In this document: positions 6,306 through 14,127 of the stretch, piece after piece
Position numbering within the stretch: the first letter of the stretch is position 1
Layout: each line of letters opens with the position of its first letter
From: an uncultured Coriobacteriales bacterium
GTDB lineage: Bacteria > Actinomycetota > Coriobacteriia > Coriobacteriales > UMGS124
Assembly: GCA_902464015.1 (NCBI GenBank)
Contig: CABQHM010000055.1
Coordinates: 1-21,099 of the forward strand
DNA: 21,099 nt
Direction: 5' to 3'
Translations under genes and position numbers: made by a program
The notes under the pieces: model-generated
Database searches by the model: none
What the model was told of the DNA's origin: nothing
The model's input: the letters and a program-made list of their open reading frames with translations, nothing else

Positions 6306-8696
6306 ATGGCTCGAGATTGCGCGATCTCAAGGCGATCCTTCGTCGCCACGAGCGGCGTGCTCGCCGGCCTTGCAGCCGCAGGTGCCGCAAGCGCCCCCAC
6401 GTTCTCCAAGGCCGATGAGGCCGCCGCCTACGAGGAGGGTGTCACCGAGGTTTGGGGCCACTGCGCCATCAACTGCCCCGGCCGCTGCGCCCTTAAGTTC
6501 CATGTGAAGGACGGCGAGGTTCTGTGGGTCGACACCTACAGCAACCCCACTAACGACCTCGACGACCCGCAGCCCCGCGCCTGCCTGCGCGGCCGCAGCT
6601 ACCGTCGCTGGATGAACAACCCCGACCGCATCAACTACCCGATGAAGCGCGTCGAGGGCACGAAGCGCGGCGACGGCCAGTACGAGCAGATCAGCTGGGA
6701 CGAGGCCCTTCAGACCATCGCCGAGAAGCTGAAGTACACCATCGACACCTACGGCAACGAGGCTGTCTACATCAACTACGCCACGGGCGTAAGCTGCACC
6801 ACGGCGCGTCCTCTGGGCCGTCTCATGAACCTGCTCGGCGGCAGCCTGAGCTACTATGGCAGCTACTCGCTGGCCCAGCAGCAGTGGATCGTTCCTTATA
6901 TGTTTGCCGGCATGCCTGGTTCGAGCCTCTCGGCCATGGCCGACTCCGACCTCGTGCTGTGCTTTGGCTCCAGCCCCTCTGAGACTCGCCAGGGCGGTGC
7001 CGTCTCCCACCACGACTGGGTTCGCGGCCGCGAGTACACCAAGGGCAAGGTCTACATCATCGACCCCCGCATGAACGACTCCGCCATGGGCCATTCCGCC
7101 CAGTGGCTGCCCATCAACCCGGGCACCGATGCTGCCCTGTGCTCGGCCATCGCCCACGAGCTCATCGTGAACGACCAGGTCGACCACGAGTTCCTTGACA
7201 CCTACTGCGTCGGTTTCGACGAGTCCACGATGCCCGAGAGCGCCAAGGGCCAGAACAAGTCCTACACCGACTACATCATGGGCACCGGCTACGACATGGT
7301 GGAGAAGACCCCCGAGTGGGCTGCTCCCCTGTGCGGTATCTCGGCCGACCGCATCCGCAGCCTCACCGAAGAGATCGCGGCTGCCGAGCACATGTTCGTG
7401 TTCCAGGGCTGGGGCCCGCAGCGTCGTTCCAACGGCGAGATGAACGGCATGTCCATCTGCATGCTGCCGCTGCTCACGGGCAACATCGGCCTTCCCGGCA
7501 CGAGCACCGGCCTGCGTGAGGGCAGCCGTAGCTTCGGCCTTAAGAGCATGCCTGCTGGCGACAACCCCGTGAAGACCAAGATCTCCGTGTTCTCCATGGT
7601 CGACGCCATCGATCACGGCACCGAGATGACCGAGGTTGCCGACGGCGTCAAGGGCAAGGAGAAGCTTGACACCAACATTAAGTTCGTCTTTAACTACGCC
7701 GGCAACTGCATCACCAACCAGAACTCCGACATCAACCATGTCCATGATGTCATGAGCGACGACACCAAGTGCGAGTTCGTGGTTGGCTCGGACATCGTGA
7801 TGTGCGACTCGATGAAGTATTGCGACATCATCCTGCCCGACATGTTCCGCTTCGAGCAGGACTCCATGATTGCCACCGGTGGCGACGATGCCTACATGAT
7901 TTGCGGCCAGCCCTGTCTGCCCGAGGTCAAGTTCGAGCGCAAGACCAACTATGAGTGGGTCAGCGAGCTGGCCGAGCTCATGGGTGTGGGCGAGGAGTTC
8001 ACCGAGGGCAAGACTGAGCGCGAGTGGATTGACTCTCTGTACGAGGCTGCCCGCGAGGAGAAGCCCGAGCTTCCCCCGCTCGAGGTGTTCCGCGACCTGG
8101 GTGTTGTGACCCAGAAGTCCGAGGCTCCTCTTATCGCCCTCGAGGCTTTCCGTGCTGATCCCGTGGCTAACCCCCTCATGACCCCCTCCGGCAAGATCGA
8201 GATCTACTCCGAGGCCCTCGACCAGTACATCCAGACCCACGAGTTCGCCGACGATGACTTCGTTGCCCCCGTGCCTGTGTACGCCACCGAGTGGTACGGC
8301 GTTGAGACCACGACCGACGAGTATCCGCTCGTGTGCTCCGGCTTCCACTACCGCGGCCGCCTGCACTCCAGCTGGGGCTTCGACGAGCAGCTCAAGGCCG
8401 CCAACCCCCAGGAGGCTTGGATCAACCCGGTCGACGCCGAGGAGCGCGGCATCGCCCAGGGCGACACCATCCGCGTGAAGAACCAGTTCGGCGAGATCGA
8501 GCTGCTGGCCAAGGTCACCGGCCGCACCACTCCCGGTGTCGTTTGCATCTCGCAGGGCGCTTGGCACGACGCCGACATGAACGGCGACCGCGTGGACAAG
8601 GGCGGCTCCATCAACACCCTCACCACGCTGCGCCCCAGCCCCCTTGCCAAGGGCAACCCCCAGCACACCAACATCTGCCAGGTCACCAAGGCCTAG
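6306..8696 (+). CDS. dmsA: DmsA-family molybdopterin oxidoreductase catalytic subunit
   Basis: The start chosen is ATG 6306, after a strong AAGGAGAGAGAGG; the open frame upstream to 6213 has no comparable site. The product is 796 residues. The Tat signal is ISRRSFVATSG (7-17) followed by an Ala-rich core. The [4Fe-4S] site is Cys53-x3-Cys57-x3-Cys61-x31-Cys93, followed by LRGRSYRRW and YPMKRV, closely resembling E. coli DmsA. YYGSYSLAQQ (183-192) holds Ser188 at the expected Mo-ligand position of Ser-ligated enzymes. The C-terminal molybdopterin dinucleotide-binding domain is present (INPVDAEERGIAQGDTIRVKN). The family reduces S- and N-oxides using bis-MGD. It is followed by dmsB 33 bases later. 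Codon use is extremely C-ended, suggesting high expression. The exact substrate (DMSO, methionine sulfoxide, another N- or S-oxide, or an aromatic) cannot be read from the sequence. Confidence 0.93.
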   Translation: MARDCAISRRSFVATSGVLAGLAAAGAASAPTFSKADEAAAYEEGVTEVWGHCAINCPGRCALKFHVKDGEVLWVDTYSNPTNDLDDPQPRACLRGRSYRRWMNNPDRINYPMKRVEGTKRGDGQYEQISWDEALQTIAEKLKYTIDTYGNEAVYINYATGVSCTTARPLGRLMNLLGGSLSYYGSYSLAQQQWIVPYMFAGMPGSSLSAMADSDLVLCFGSSPSETRQGGAVSHHDWVRGREYTKGKVYIIDPRMNDSAMGHSAQWLPINPGTDAALCSAIAHELIVNDQVDHEFLDTYCVGFDESTMPESAKGQNKSYTDYIMGTGYDMVEKTPEWAAPLCGISADRIRSLTEEIAAAEHMFVFQGWGPQRRSNGEMNGMSICMLPLLTGNIGLPGTSTGLREGSRSFGLKSMPAGDNPVKTKISVFSMVDAIDHGTEMTEVADGVKGKEKLDTNIKFVFNYAGNCITNQNSDINHVHDVMSDDTKCEFVVGSDIVMCDSMKYCDIILPDMFRFEQDSMIATGGDDAYMICGQPCLPEVKFERKTNYEWVSELAELMGVGEEFTEGKTEREWIDSLYEAAREEKPELPPLEVFRDLGVVTQKSEAPLIALEAFRADPVANPLMTPSGKIEIYSEALDQYIQTHEFADDDFVAPVPVYATEWYGVETTTDEYPLVCSGFHYRGRLHSSWGFDEQLKAANPQEAWINPVDAEERGIAQGDTIRVKNQFGEIELLAKVTGRTTPGVVCISQGAWHDADMNGDRVDKGGSINTLTTLRPSPLAKGNPQHTNICQVTKA

Positions 8697-8729
8697 CGGC
8701 GACGAGCAATCGGAGAGGAGAGAGCAAAC

Positions 8730-9350
8730 ATGGCACAGTACGGATTCTTCTTTGACGCGAGCCGCTGCACTGGCTGCAAGACCTGCGAGTTCGCCTGCAA
8801 GGACTACAAGGACCTCACGACTGAGTTCGCGTTCCGCAAGGTCTACGAGGTGGCCGGCGGGCAGACGACGCGCGACGAAAATGGCTGCATCCAGACGACC
8901 TGCTTCAGCTACAACGTGTCGAGCTCCTGCCAGCACTGCGACAACCCTGCCTGCGTGGTGTCCTGCCCCACCGGCGCCATGCACAAGGACGAGGAGACCG
9001 GTCTCGTGAGCGTCGACGAGGAGGTCTGCATCGGCTGCGGCGCTTGCGCCACGAGCTGCCCCTACGGCGCCCCCAAGGTCAACGCGGATCTTGGCCACTC
9101 CACCAAGTGCGACGGCTGTGCCGAGCGCCTGGCCGCCGGCCTCAAGCCTGTGTGCGTGCTGGCCTGCCCGGCCCGCGCCCTGGACTTCGGTCTCGTCGGG
9201 GAGATGGCCGAGCTCGGCGAGCGCGTCGCCATCAAGCCCTTCGGCGACCCTGCCGAGACCAGCCCCAACCTCTACGTCAAGGCCTGCGACGACGTCCGCG
9301 CCTTCGATGACGCCGAGGCAACCGTCGCCAACCCGCTCGAGGTTGCATAG
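8730..9350 (+). CDS. dmsB: DmsB-like four-cluster ferredoxin subunit
   Basis: This 206-residue protein starts at ATG 8730 behind GGAGAGGAGAG. It has four Cys-rich groups for four [4Fe-4S] clusters: CTGCKTCEFAC near the N-terminus, CQHCDNPACVVSC, CIGCGACATSC, and CDGC...CVLAC. It begins MAQYGFFFDASRC, close to DmsB proteins. It transfers electrons from the membrane anchor to the catalytic subunit. There is no Tat signal, as usual for this subunit, which is exported together with DmsA. The length is normal for the family. No anchor gene follows; the dmsC-like gene is in the divergent arm. Confidence 0.94.
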   Translation: MAQYGFFFDASRCTGCKTCEFACKDYKDLTTEFAFRKVYEVAGGQTTRDENGCIQTTCFSYNVSSSCQHCDNPACVVSCPTGAMHKDEETGLVSVDEEVCIGCGACATSCPYGAPKVNADLGHSTKCDGCAERLAAGLKPVCVLACPARALDFGLVGEMAELGERVAIKPFGDPAETSPNLYVKACDDVRAFDDAEATVANPLEVA

Positions 9351-9394
9351 GTTGGACTGCCTGCCCGCTTAAGGGCAAGCAACCCTGAGTAAGC

Positions 9395-9438
9395 AAGCGC
9401 GCCCCATCTGCAACCGTGCAGGTGGGGCGCGCTTTTTT
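9395..9438 (+). terminator. Strong Rho-independent terminator of dmsAB
   Basis: AAGCGCGCCCCA and TCTGCA pair with TGCAGG and TGGGGCGCGCTT in a long, GC-rich, nearly perfect hairpin with a 4-base loop. The T run is at 9433-9438. Confidence 0.93.
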
Positions 9439-9474
9439 CGTGCGTGGGATTGGGGGCGGGTGGAAGTGAACCTG

Positions 9475-9633
9475 GCATATCTGTGCCGGTTCGCCGCGCG
9501 CCTACCGGCAAGCCGTCTTTGCGGCGTGCCAGCTGGGTGGACCTGGGGGCGCGCCTCTGCTGGCACAAGCCCAGCATATTCGTGCTGGTCTGCGGCGCGT
9601 CCGGCGGTCGTCTTTGTGGCGCGCCGCCGGACG
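9475..9633. repeat. Imperfect direct repeat of a GC-rich hairpin unit
   Basis: Two units of about 60 bases, starting at 9475 and 9574, share GCATAT..GTGC.GGT, then GCGCG, then CGTCTTTG.GGCG.GCC. Each folds on itself. Unit A has TGCCGGT/ACCGGCA arms. Unit B has a perfect 9-bp stem GTCCGGCGG (9599-9607) and CCGCCGGAC (9624-9632). The stretch fills most of the dmsB-ackA convergent gap and contains no gene. It may be a REP-like intergenic element. The second hairpin lies 27 bases past the ackA stop and could protect or end that transcript, but it lacks a T tract. Confidence 0.6.
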
Positions 9634-9659
9634 GCAGGCTCCCGCTGACCCTCCTTCGC

Positions 9660-10871
9660 CTACCCCCTGCTCACCAGGGCGTCGGTCTCGCGAGCGATGC
9701 GCATTTCCTCGTCGGTCGTTACGACGCAGATCTTGATGGGCGAGTCGTCGATCGAGATGATGCGGTTCACGCCAATCTGGCCGGTCACGTGGTTGCGATC
9801 GCGGTCCAAAATCATGCCCATGTGGGCGAGGCCTGCGAAGATGCGCTCGCGCAGCTCCCAGGAGTTCTCGCCGATGCCCGCCGTCACCACCACGGCGTCG
9901 GTGCGCGTCATCACGGCGTAGAACGAACCGATGGCCTTTTGCACCTTGTACACGTACATGTCGATGGCCAGTGCTGCCTGCTCGTTGCCGGCCTCGGCCG
10001 CTGCGAGCACGTCGCGCATGTCCGAGCCCACGCCCGAGACGCCCAGGATGCCGCTCTGCCTGTTGAGCAGCTCGTCCATCTCGTCGAAGGTCTTGCCTTC
10101 GCGGCGCATGATGTAGGTGATGATGGCCGGGTCGATGCTGCCCGAGCGCGTGCCCATCATGAGGCCCTCGAGCGGCGTGAAGCCCATGGTGGTGTCGATG
10201 GATTCGCCATGGTTGACTGCGGTGATCGAGCCGCCGTTGCCCAGGTGGCAGGTGATGAGGCCCAGGTCCTTGAGGGGGCGGCCCAAAAGGTTGGCCGCCT
10301 GCTGGGCGGCGTAGCGATGGCTCGTGCCGTGGGCGCCGTAGCGACGGATGCGGTAGTCGTCGTAGTAGCGCATGGGCAGCGGGTACATGTAGGCCTTGGG
10401 CGGCATGGTCTGGTGGAAGGCCGTGTCGAAGACGGCTACCTGCGGAGTCTTGGGCAGCAGCTCGCGCAGCAAGTCGATGCAGGCGTCGGCGCTGGGGTTG
10501 TGCAGCGGGGCGAGCTCCTCGCACAGGGCGAGCTTGGCGCGGGCGTCGTCGTCGACAAGGGTCGCCTCGCAGAAATACTCGCCGCCGGCCACGATGCGGT
10601 TGCCCACGGCGTCGATCGCGTCGAGGGTCTCGATGGGGGAGCCGGGGTTGCTCACCATCACGTGCAACAGCTCACGCAGGCAACCCGGAACCGAAAGGCC
10701 CTCCACCGGCACGGCGACTTTCTCGAAGTCGGGGGCGAACGAGACATTCATGAAGGCCTGCGGGGTGCCAACCTTCTCGGCTAGGCACTTCATGAGCGAA
10801 GCTTTGCCGTCGGTCTGGATGAGCTGGGCCTTGAGGGAGGAACTGCCTGCATTTACGACGAGTACGAGCAT
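9660..10871 (-). CDS. ackA: Acetate kinase
   Basis: This 403-residue protein starts at ATG 10871-10869 behind GAGG. It interconverts acetyl phosphate + ADP and acetate + ATP. Family motifs are NAGSSSLK (7-14), APLHNP (His124), FDTAFH (Asp149), YGAHGTSH (His181), HLGNGGS, TRSGSIDP, GIGENS and a C-terminal TDEE. The motif usually written GHRxxHGG reads GNRIVAGGE here (Asn91, Ala95); the Arg is kept but both His are replaced. No phosphotransacetylase gene is adjacent in the window. The gene converges with dmsAB and is separated from upstream modD by 117 bases, so the two may or may not be cotranscribed. Confidence 0.95.
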   Translation of the reverse strand: MLVLVVNAGSSSLKAQLIQTDGKASLMKCLAEKVGTPQAFMNVSFAPDFEKVAVPVEGLSVPGCLRELLHVMVSNPGSPIETLDAIDAVGNRIVAGGEYFCEATLVDDDARAKLALCEELAPLHNPSADACIDLLRELLPKTPQVAVFDTAFHQTMPPKAYMYPLPMRYYDDYRIRRYGAHGTSHRYAAQQAANLLGRPLKDLGLITCHLGNGGSITAVNHGESIDTTMGFTPLEGLMMGTRSGSIDPAIITYIMRREGKTFDEMDELLNRQSGILGVSGVGSDMRDVLAAAEAGNEQAALAIDMYVYKVQKAIGSFYAVMTRTDAVVVTAGIGENSWELRERIFAGLAHMGMILDRDRNHVTGQIGVNRIISIDDSPIKICVVTTDEEMRIARETDALVSRG

Positions 10872-10949
10872 GGGAAGACCTCGCTTTGTCAGGGATGAGA
10901 CGCGCTGGGAAAAGTGTATCCCCTATGCGCTGGGAACACTGCGACGTCC

Positions 10950-10979
10950 GGTGGGCCTACCCTCAACGGCAGGCCCACC
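10950..10979. other. Hairpin between modD and ackA
   Basis: GGTGGGCCT (10950-10958) and AGGCCCACC (10971-10979) form a perfect 9-bp stem just past the modD stop on the minus strand. No T tract follows on either strand. It is a possible partial terminator or processing site between modD and ackA. Confidence 0.5.
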
Positions 10980-10988
10980 GCCGGCGCC

Positions 10989-11855
10989 TTAAAGCCTGTG
11001 CATCCTCACCGACATGTCGACGGGCTTTGCGGTGAAGGGTGCAGTCGTCACGATGCCGTCGATGCCCGTGGCCGCGTAGGCTGTCACGTTGGAAGGGTTG
11101 ACGCCGCCGGCCGCGATGGCCGTGACGCTGGGGTTGATCGCGCGCAGCTCGCCGAGCAGGGCCGGGATGGCCTCGGGGGTAACCTTGTCGAGCTGGATGC
11201 CGTCGGCACCGGCGCGCACCAGCTCGGGGGCGAGGTCGGCCTCACACTCAACGAAGAGCTTCTTCTCCACCATGCGTGCCTTGATGGCGGGCAGCTCGCG
11301 GATGAGCACGTCGTAGCCGCCCATGAGCTCCACATGCTGGGCGAACACGAGCACGGTCTCCGAGAGACCCAGACGGTGGGGGAACGCGCCGCCGGAAAGC
11401 ACGGCCTTCGTGAGCAGGGCCTTCACGCCGGGCATCGACTTGCGGGTGGTGAGCACCTCGCAGCGGGGGTTGACGGCGTGGGCGGAGTCCACCATGCCGC
11501 GCGTCTTGGTGGCGATGGCGCTCAGATGGTCAAACAGGTTGAGGCAGACCTTCCAGGTGGCGTGCAGGTCCTCGCCGGAGCCCTCCACCACGAGGAACAC
11601 CTCGCCCGGCTCGAGCTGGGTGCCCGAGGGCTTCATCTCGACGACGCTGCAGCCGAGCTTCTTGGCCACGCGAATCGCCTCTTCGGTGCCGCACAGGGTG
11701 CAGGCCTCGCGCGTGAAGTACTCCATACGACCCCGGACGGCCCCTACCTGCAGCACGTGCGTGGTCAGGTCGATGTAGGGCACGTCCTCCTGGATGAGGC
11801 GGTCGATCTCGGTATCGGAGATGCGAACGGTGGGGGCGAGTATGGCTTCCGACAT
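10989..11855 (-). CDS. modD: ModD, quinolinate phosphoribosyltransferase-like protein
   Basis: The start is ATG 11855-11853, with AAAGGAG six bases upstream; the longer frame from 11888 lacks a site. The product is 288 residues. Quinolinate phosphoribosyltransferase-fold motifs are TRKSMPGVKALLTKAV, GGAFPHRLGLSE, VECEADL, GADGIQLDK and AAGGVNPSN, ending with TGIDGIVTTAPF. This profile fits ModD, the paralogue often found in molybdate-transport loci, rather than NadC of NAD synthesis. The substrate of ModD is not firmly established. Its presence near two molybdoenzymes fits a link to molybdenum metabolism. NadC is the alternative, but no nadA or nadB is nearby. Confidence 0.85.
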   Translation of the reverse strand: MSEAILAPTVRISDTEIDRLIQEDVPYIDLTTHVLQVGAVRGRMEYFTREACTLCGTEEAIRVAKKLGCSVVEMKPSGTQLEPGEVFLVVEGSGEDLHATWKVCLNLFDHLSAIATKTRGMVDSAHAVNPRCEVLTTRKSMPGVKALLTKAVLSGGAFPHRLGLSETVLVFAQHVELMGGYDVLIRELPAIKARMVEKKLFVECEADLAPELVRAGADGIQLDKVTPEAIPALLGELRAINPSVTAIAAGGVNPSNVTAYAATGIDGIVTTAPFTAKPVDMSVRMHRL

Positions 11856-12213
11856 GACAGACTCCTTTGTCCCGGCGCACGGTTGCACGCCTGCGAAATG
11901 TTTCCAGCTGATTTCTCAGCGTCGTGACCCCACTAACTCTACCAGTTCGCGCTTGTCGGTGCTTGCGCGATAAGGCCGCTTGTCGGCCAATCCGATCGTG
12001 CCGTCGGCTCGCAGCGAAATGTCGCGCTGGTTCAGAGGTATGGTCTGGCCCTGCGGTAGGGCGGCGTGTGCGCGCTGCTTGTGCGAGGGCGAATCCTTCA
12101 GGTTCGGTCGGCCTCTTGTCTGAGGCACCCTACGCCCCGCCTGCGGATGTGCTGTGAACCGATTTGTCAGATGCTACAATCGCCCTGATAAGACGCGGTA
12201 GGAGGCGGGCAAT
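11856..12213. other. Divergent intergenic region modD / AAA-ATPase gene
   Basis: The gap carries the modD Shine-Dalgarno at its left end and the promoter of the plus gene at its right end. A 70-codon minus-strand frame (12128-11916) begins with GTG and has no convincing ribosome binding site or recognisable family. It could be a gene remnant but is not called. Nothing else was recognised. Confidence 0.4.
12153..12180 (+). promoter_or_regulatory. Candidate promoter of the AAA-ATPase-like gene
   Basis: TGTGAA (12153-12158) and TACAAT (12175-12180) are 16 bases apart. The -10 matches 5 of 6 consensus positions. The predicted start near 12187 gives a 27-base leader containing TAGGAGG ahead of ATG 12214. 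Confidence 0.5.
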
Positions 12214-14079
12214 ATGGCTGATGACAAGCAAGGCACGGGTGTCGTGCTCAAGGATTGCGACAACGGGGTCTGGAAGGCACCGGGCGCGCGCATCATCGAC
12301 CGCACGGGACGCAGGATGCTGCCTATCGGGCGCGACAGCTTCGTGGTGGCCGCACAGGGCTCCGTCGTCATCGACAAGACCATGCTCGCTGCCGACGTCA
12401 TCGACTCGGGCTATTCCGTCATCCTGTTTTGCCGGCCGCGCCGCTTCGGCAAGACGCTCAACATGCGCATGCTTCAGGCGTTTTTTGAACTTCCGAGCAT
12501 CTCCGACCCTACGGCCCGCGACCGGGCGCCCCTGTTCGAGGGAACGGAGGTGTGGGAGGCCCGGGACGGCTACTATCGCCAGTACCAGGGCATATATCCA
12601 ACCGTCTATCTCAACCTCAACACGGTGAAGAAGCTGACATGGCATGCTGCGCTCGGTGCCCTGCGCAACATCATGGTGATGGAGTACGCTCGCTTCGGCT
12701 ACCTGGCCGACTCTCCCACGCTTAACGAGACGCAAAAGGCTTTCTACGAACGCGTGGTGAGGGGCGAGGCCTCAGATGCCGAGCTCGCCGACTCGCTCGA
12801 GGCTCTTTGCCGCATGCTCTATACCCACCACGGCATGCAGGTTGTCCTGCTTGTGGACGAGTACGACGCCCCCGTTATGGCCGGCTATACCAACGGCTAC
12901 TATCGAGAGGTGGTCGATTTCCTCAAGGGTTGGCTAACGGGCGCCCTCAAGGGTGGCGGCGACTTCTTGGCTTTCTCGTGCCTCACGGGGGTGCAGCGCA
13001 TCTCGAAGGAGTCGATTTTCTCTGATTTGAACAACCTTCGCGTATCGACGGCACTTGGGGAAAAGTTTGAGGAGCGCTTCGGCTTTTCCGAGAGGGAAGT
13101 CATGGCCCTGGCCTCATATCTGGGCCATGACTTGGCATGTATGGAAGAGGCTCGCCTGTGGTATGACGGTTATCGCTTTGGTGATGCCGATATTTACAAC
13201 CCCTGGAGCATTCTCAATTACTTCGATGCTGATTGCACCCCTGACGTCTATTGGGGCAACACTTCGGGCAACTCGGTTATCGGCCAACTCATGCGTGCAA
13301 GCGACGAAGACACCATGCAGAAGGTATACGACCTGTTCGAACCTGGCGGCTACGTCTCAGCTCCCATTGACTTGGGCGCTGTTTTCCCTGATGACTTGCG
13401 CCCGGTGGCCCCTGGCATGCTGTGGTCGATGCTGTACCTTGCGGGCTATCTCACCACGCCCGACACGATGCTCCCCAACAACGTCACGATGCGTCGCCGG
13501 CTGCGCATTCCCAACAAGGAAATCGCCAGCGTCTATCGCTCGGAGCTTATCGAGCGCTATGCGCGTGCTGCCGGCGGTGGCGACAGGCTCGGCGCGTTTC
13601 ATGACGCCCTCGTTGCGGGCGATGCCGAGCAGGTGCGCTCTCAGCTTGATGTCATCTTGCGCGATGATGCGAGCTGCTATGACATCACATCGGAAAACTC
13701 CGCCCATATGCTTATGCTGGGCCTGTGCTTCGGCTTGCCGGGATATGCCGACCCACGTTCCAACAAAGAGGCGGGTTACGGGCGATTCGATATCCAAGTG
13801 GAGCCCTCGGATACGGCCGTTGAGGCTTTCTCGTTCGTGAAACCCGACCGTCGCCCCCTTATCACCGTCGAGTTGAAGTACCTGCCGAAGGCAGAAGCGC
13901 CCTCCGACGGACCCGAGCTTGCCGAGCGACTCGGTACTCTCGCCCGCGAGGCCCTTGCGCAGATTGCCTGCAATGCCTATGACGCCGGGATTCTTCCCCC
14001 GGTTGCCTCCGGTCGTCTGCGTTGGGGCGTCGCCTTTTCCGGCCGCCATGTGGCCGTGGCATGCAAGCGGGCGGAATAG
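12214..14079 (+). CDS. AAA-ATPase-like protein with C-terminal PD-(D/E)XK nuclease domain
   Basis: This 621-residue protein starts at ATG 12214 behind TAGGAGG. It belongs to the AAA-ATPase_like / PDDEXK_9 family. The N-terminal part has VVIDKTMLAADVI and the signature RPRRFGKTLNMRML (74-87; Walker A-like GKT at 79-81). The Walker B-like strand VVLLVDEYDAPV has Asp215 and Glu216. The C-terminal part has GYGRFDIQVEP (Asp526) and ITVELKYLPK (Glu553, Lys555), the D...ExK nuclease core. Such genes are common, patchily distributed and often multicopy in gut anaerobes. Their function is not established; roles in mobile-element biology or defence are speculative. Codon use is less C-ended than in its neighbours (more GAT, TAT, CTT, TTG), suggesting separate acquisition. 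The hydrolase gene starts 48 bases downstream, so read-through is possible. Confidence 0.9.
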   Translation: MADDKQGTGVVLKDCDNGVWKAPGARIIDRTGRRMLPIGRDSFVVAAQGSVVIDKTMLAADVIDSGYSVILFCRPRRFGKTLNMRMLQAFFELPSISDPTARDRAPLFEGTEVWEARDGYYRQYQGIYPTVYLNLNTVKKLTWHAALGALRNIMVMEYARFGYLADSPTLNETQKAFYERVVRGEASDAELADSLEALCRMLYTHHGMQVVLLVDEYDAPVMAGYTNGYYREVVDFLKGWLTGALKGGGDFLAFSCLTGVQRISKESIFSDLNNLRVSTALGEKFEERFGFSEREVMALASYLGHDLACMEEARLWYDGYRFGDADIYNPWSILNYFDADCTPDVYWGNTSGNSVIGQLMRASDEDTMQKVYDLFEPGGYVSAPIDLGAVFPDDLRPVAPGMLWSMLYLAGYLTTPDTMLPNNVTMRRRLRIPNKEIASVYRSELIERYARAAGGGDRLGAFHDALVAGDAEQVRSQLDVILRDDASCYDITSENSAHMLMLGLCFGLPGYADPRSNKEAGYGRFDIQVEPSDTAVEAFSFVKPDRRPLITVELKYLPKAEAPSDGPELAERLGTLAREALAQIACNAYDAGILPPVASGRLRWGVAFSGRHVAVACKRAE

Positions 14080-14127
14080 GCGGGAGATTCTGCGCGAATC
14101 AATGGCTGTTTTTTCGAAAGGAGCCCA

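Noticed and set aside
6327..9098. Very long open frame (923 codons) antisense to dmsA
   Set aside because: It is a shadow of the strongly C-ended codon use in dmsA: the translation is Val/Gly/Ala/His-rich low complexity, while the sense strand has clear domains and a ribosome site.
11916..12128. 70-codon minus-strand frame upstream of modD
   Set aside because: It has a GTG start without a clear ribosome site and no recognisable domain. Chance open frames of this length are common in GC-rich DNA.
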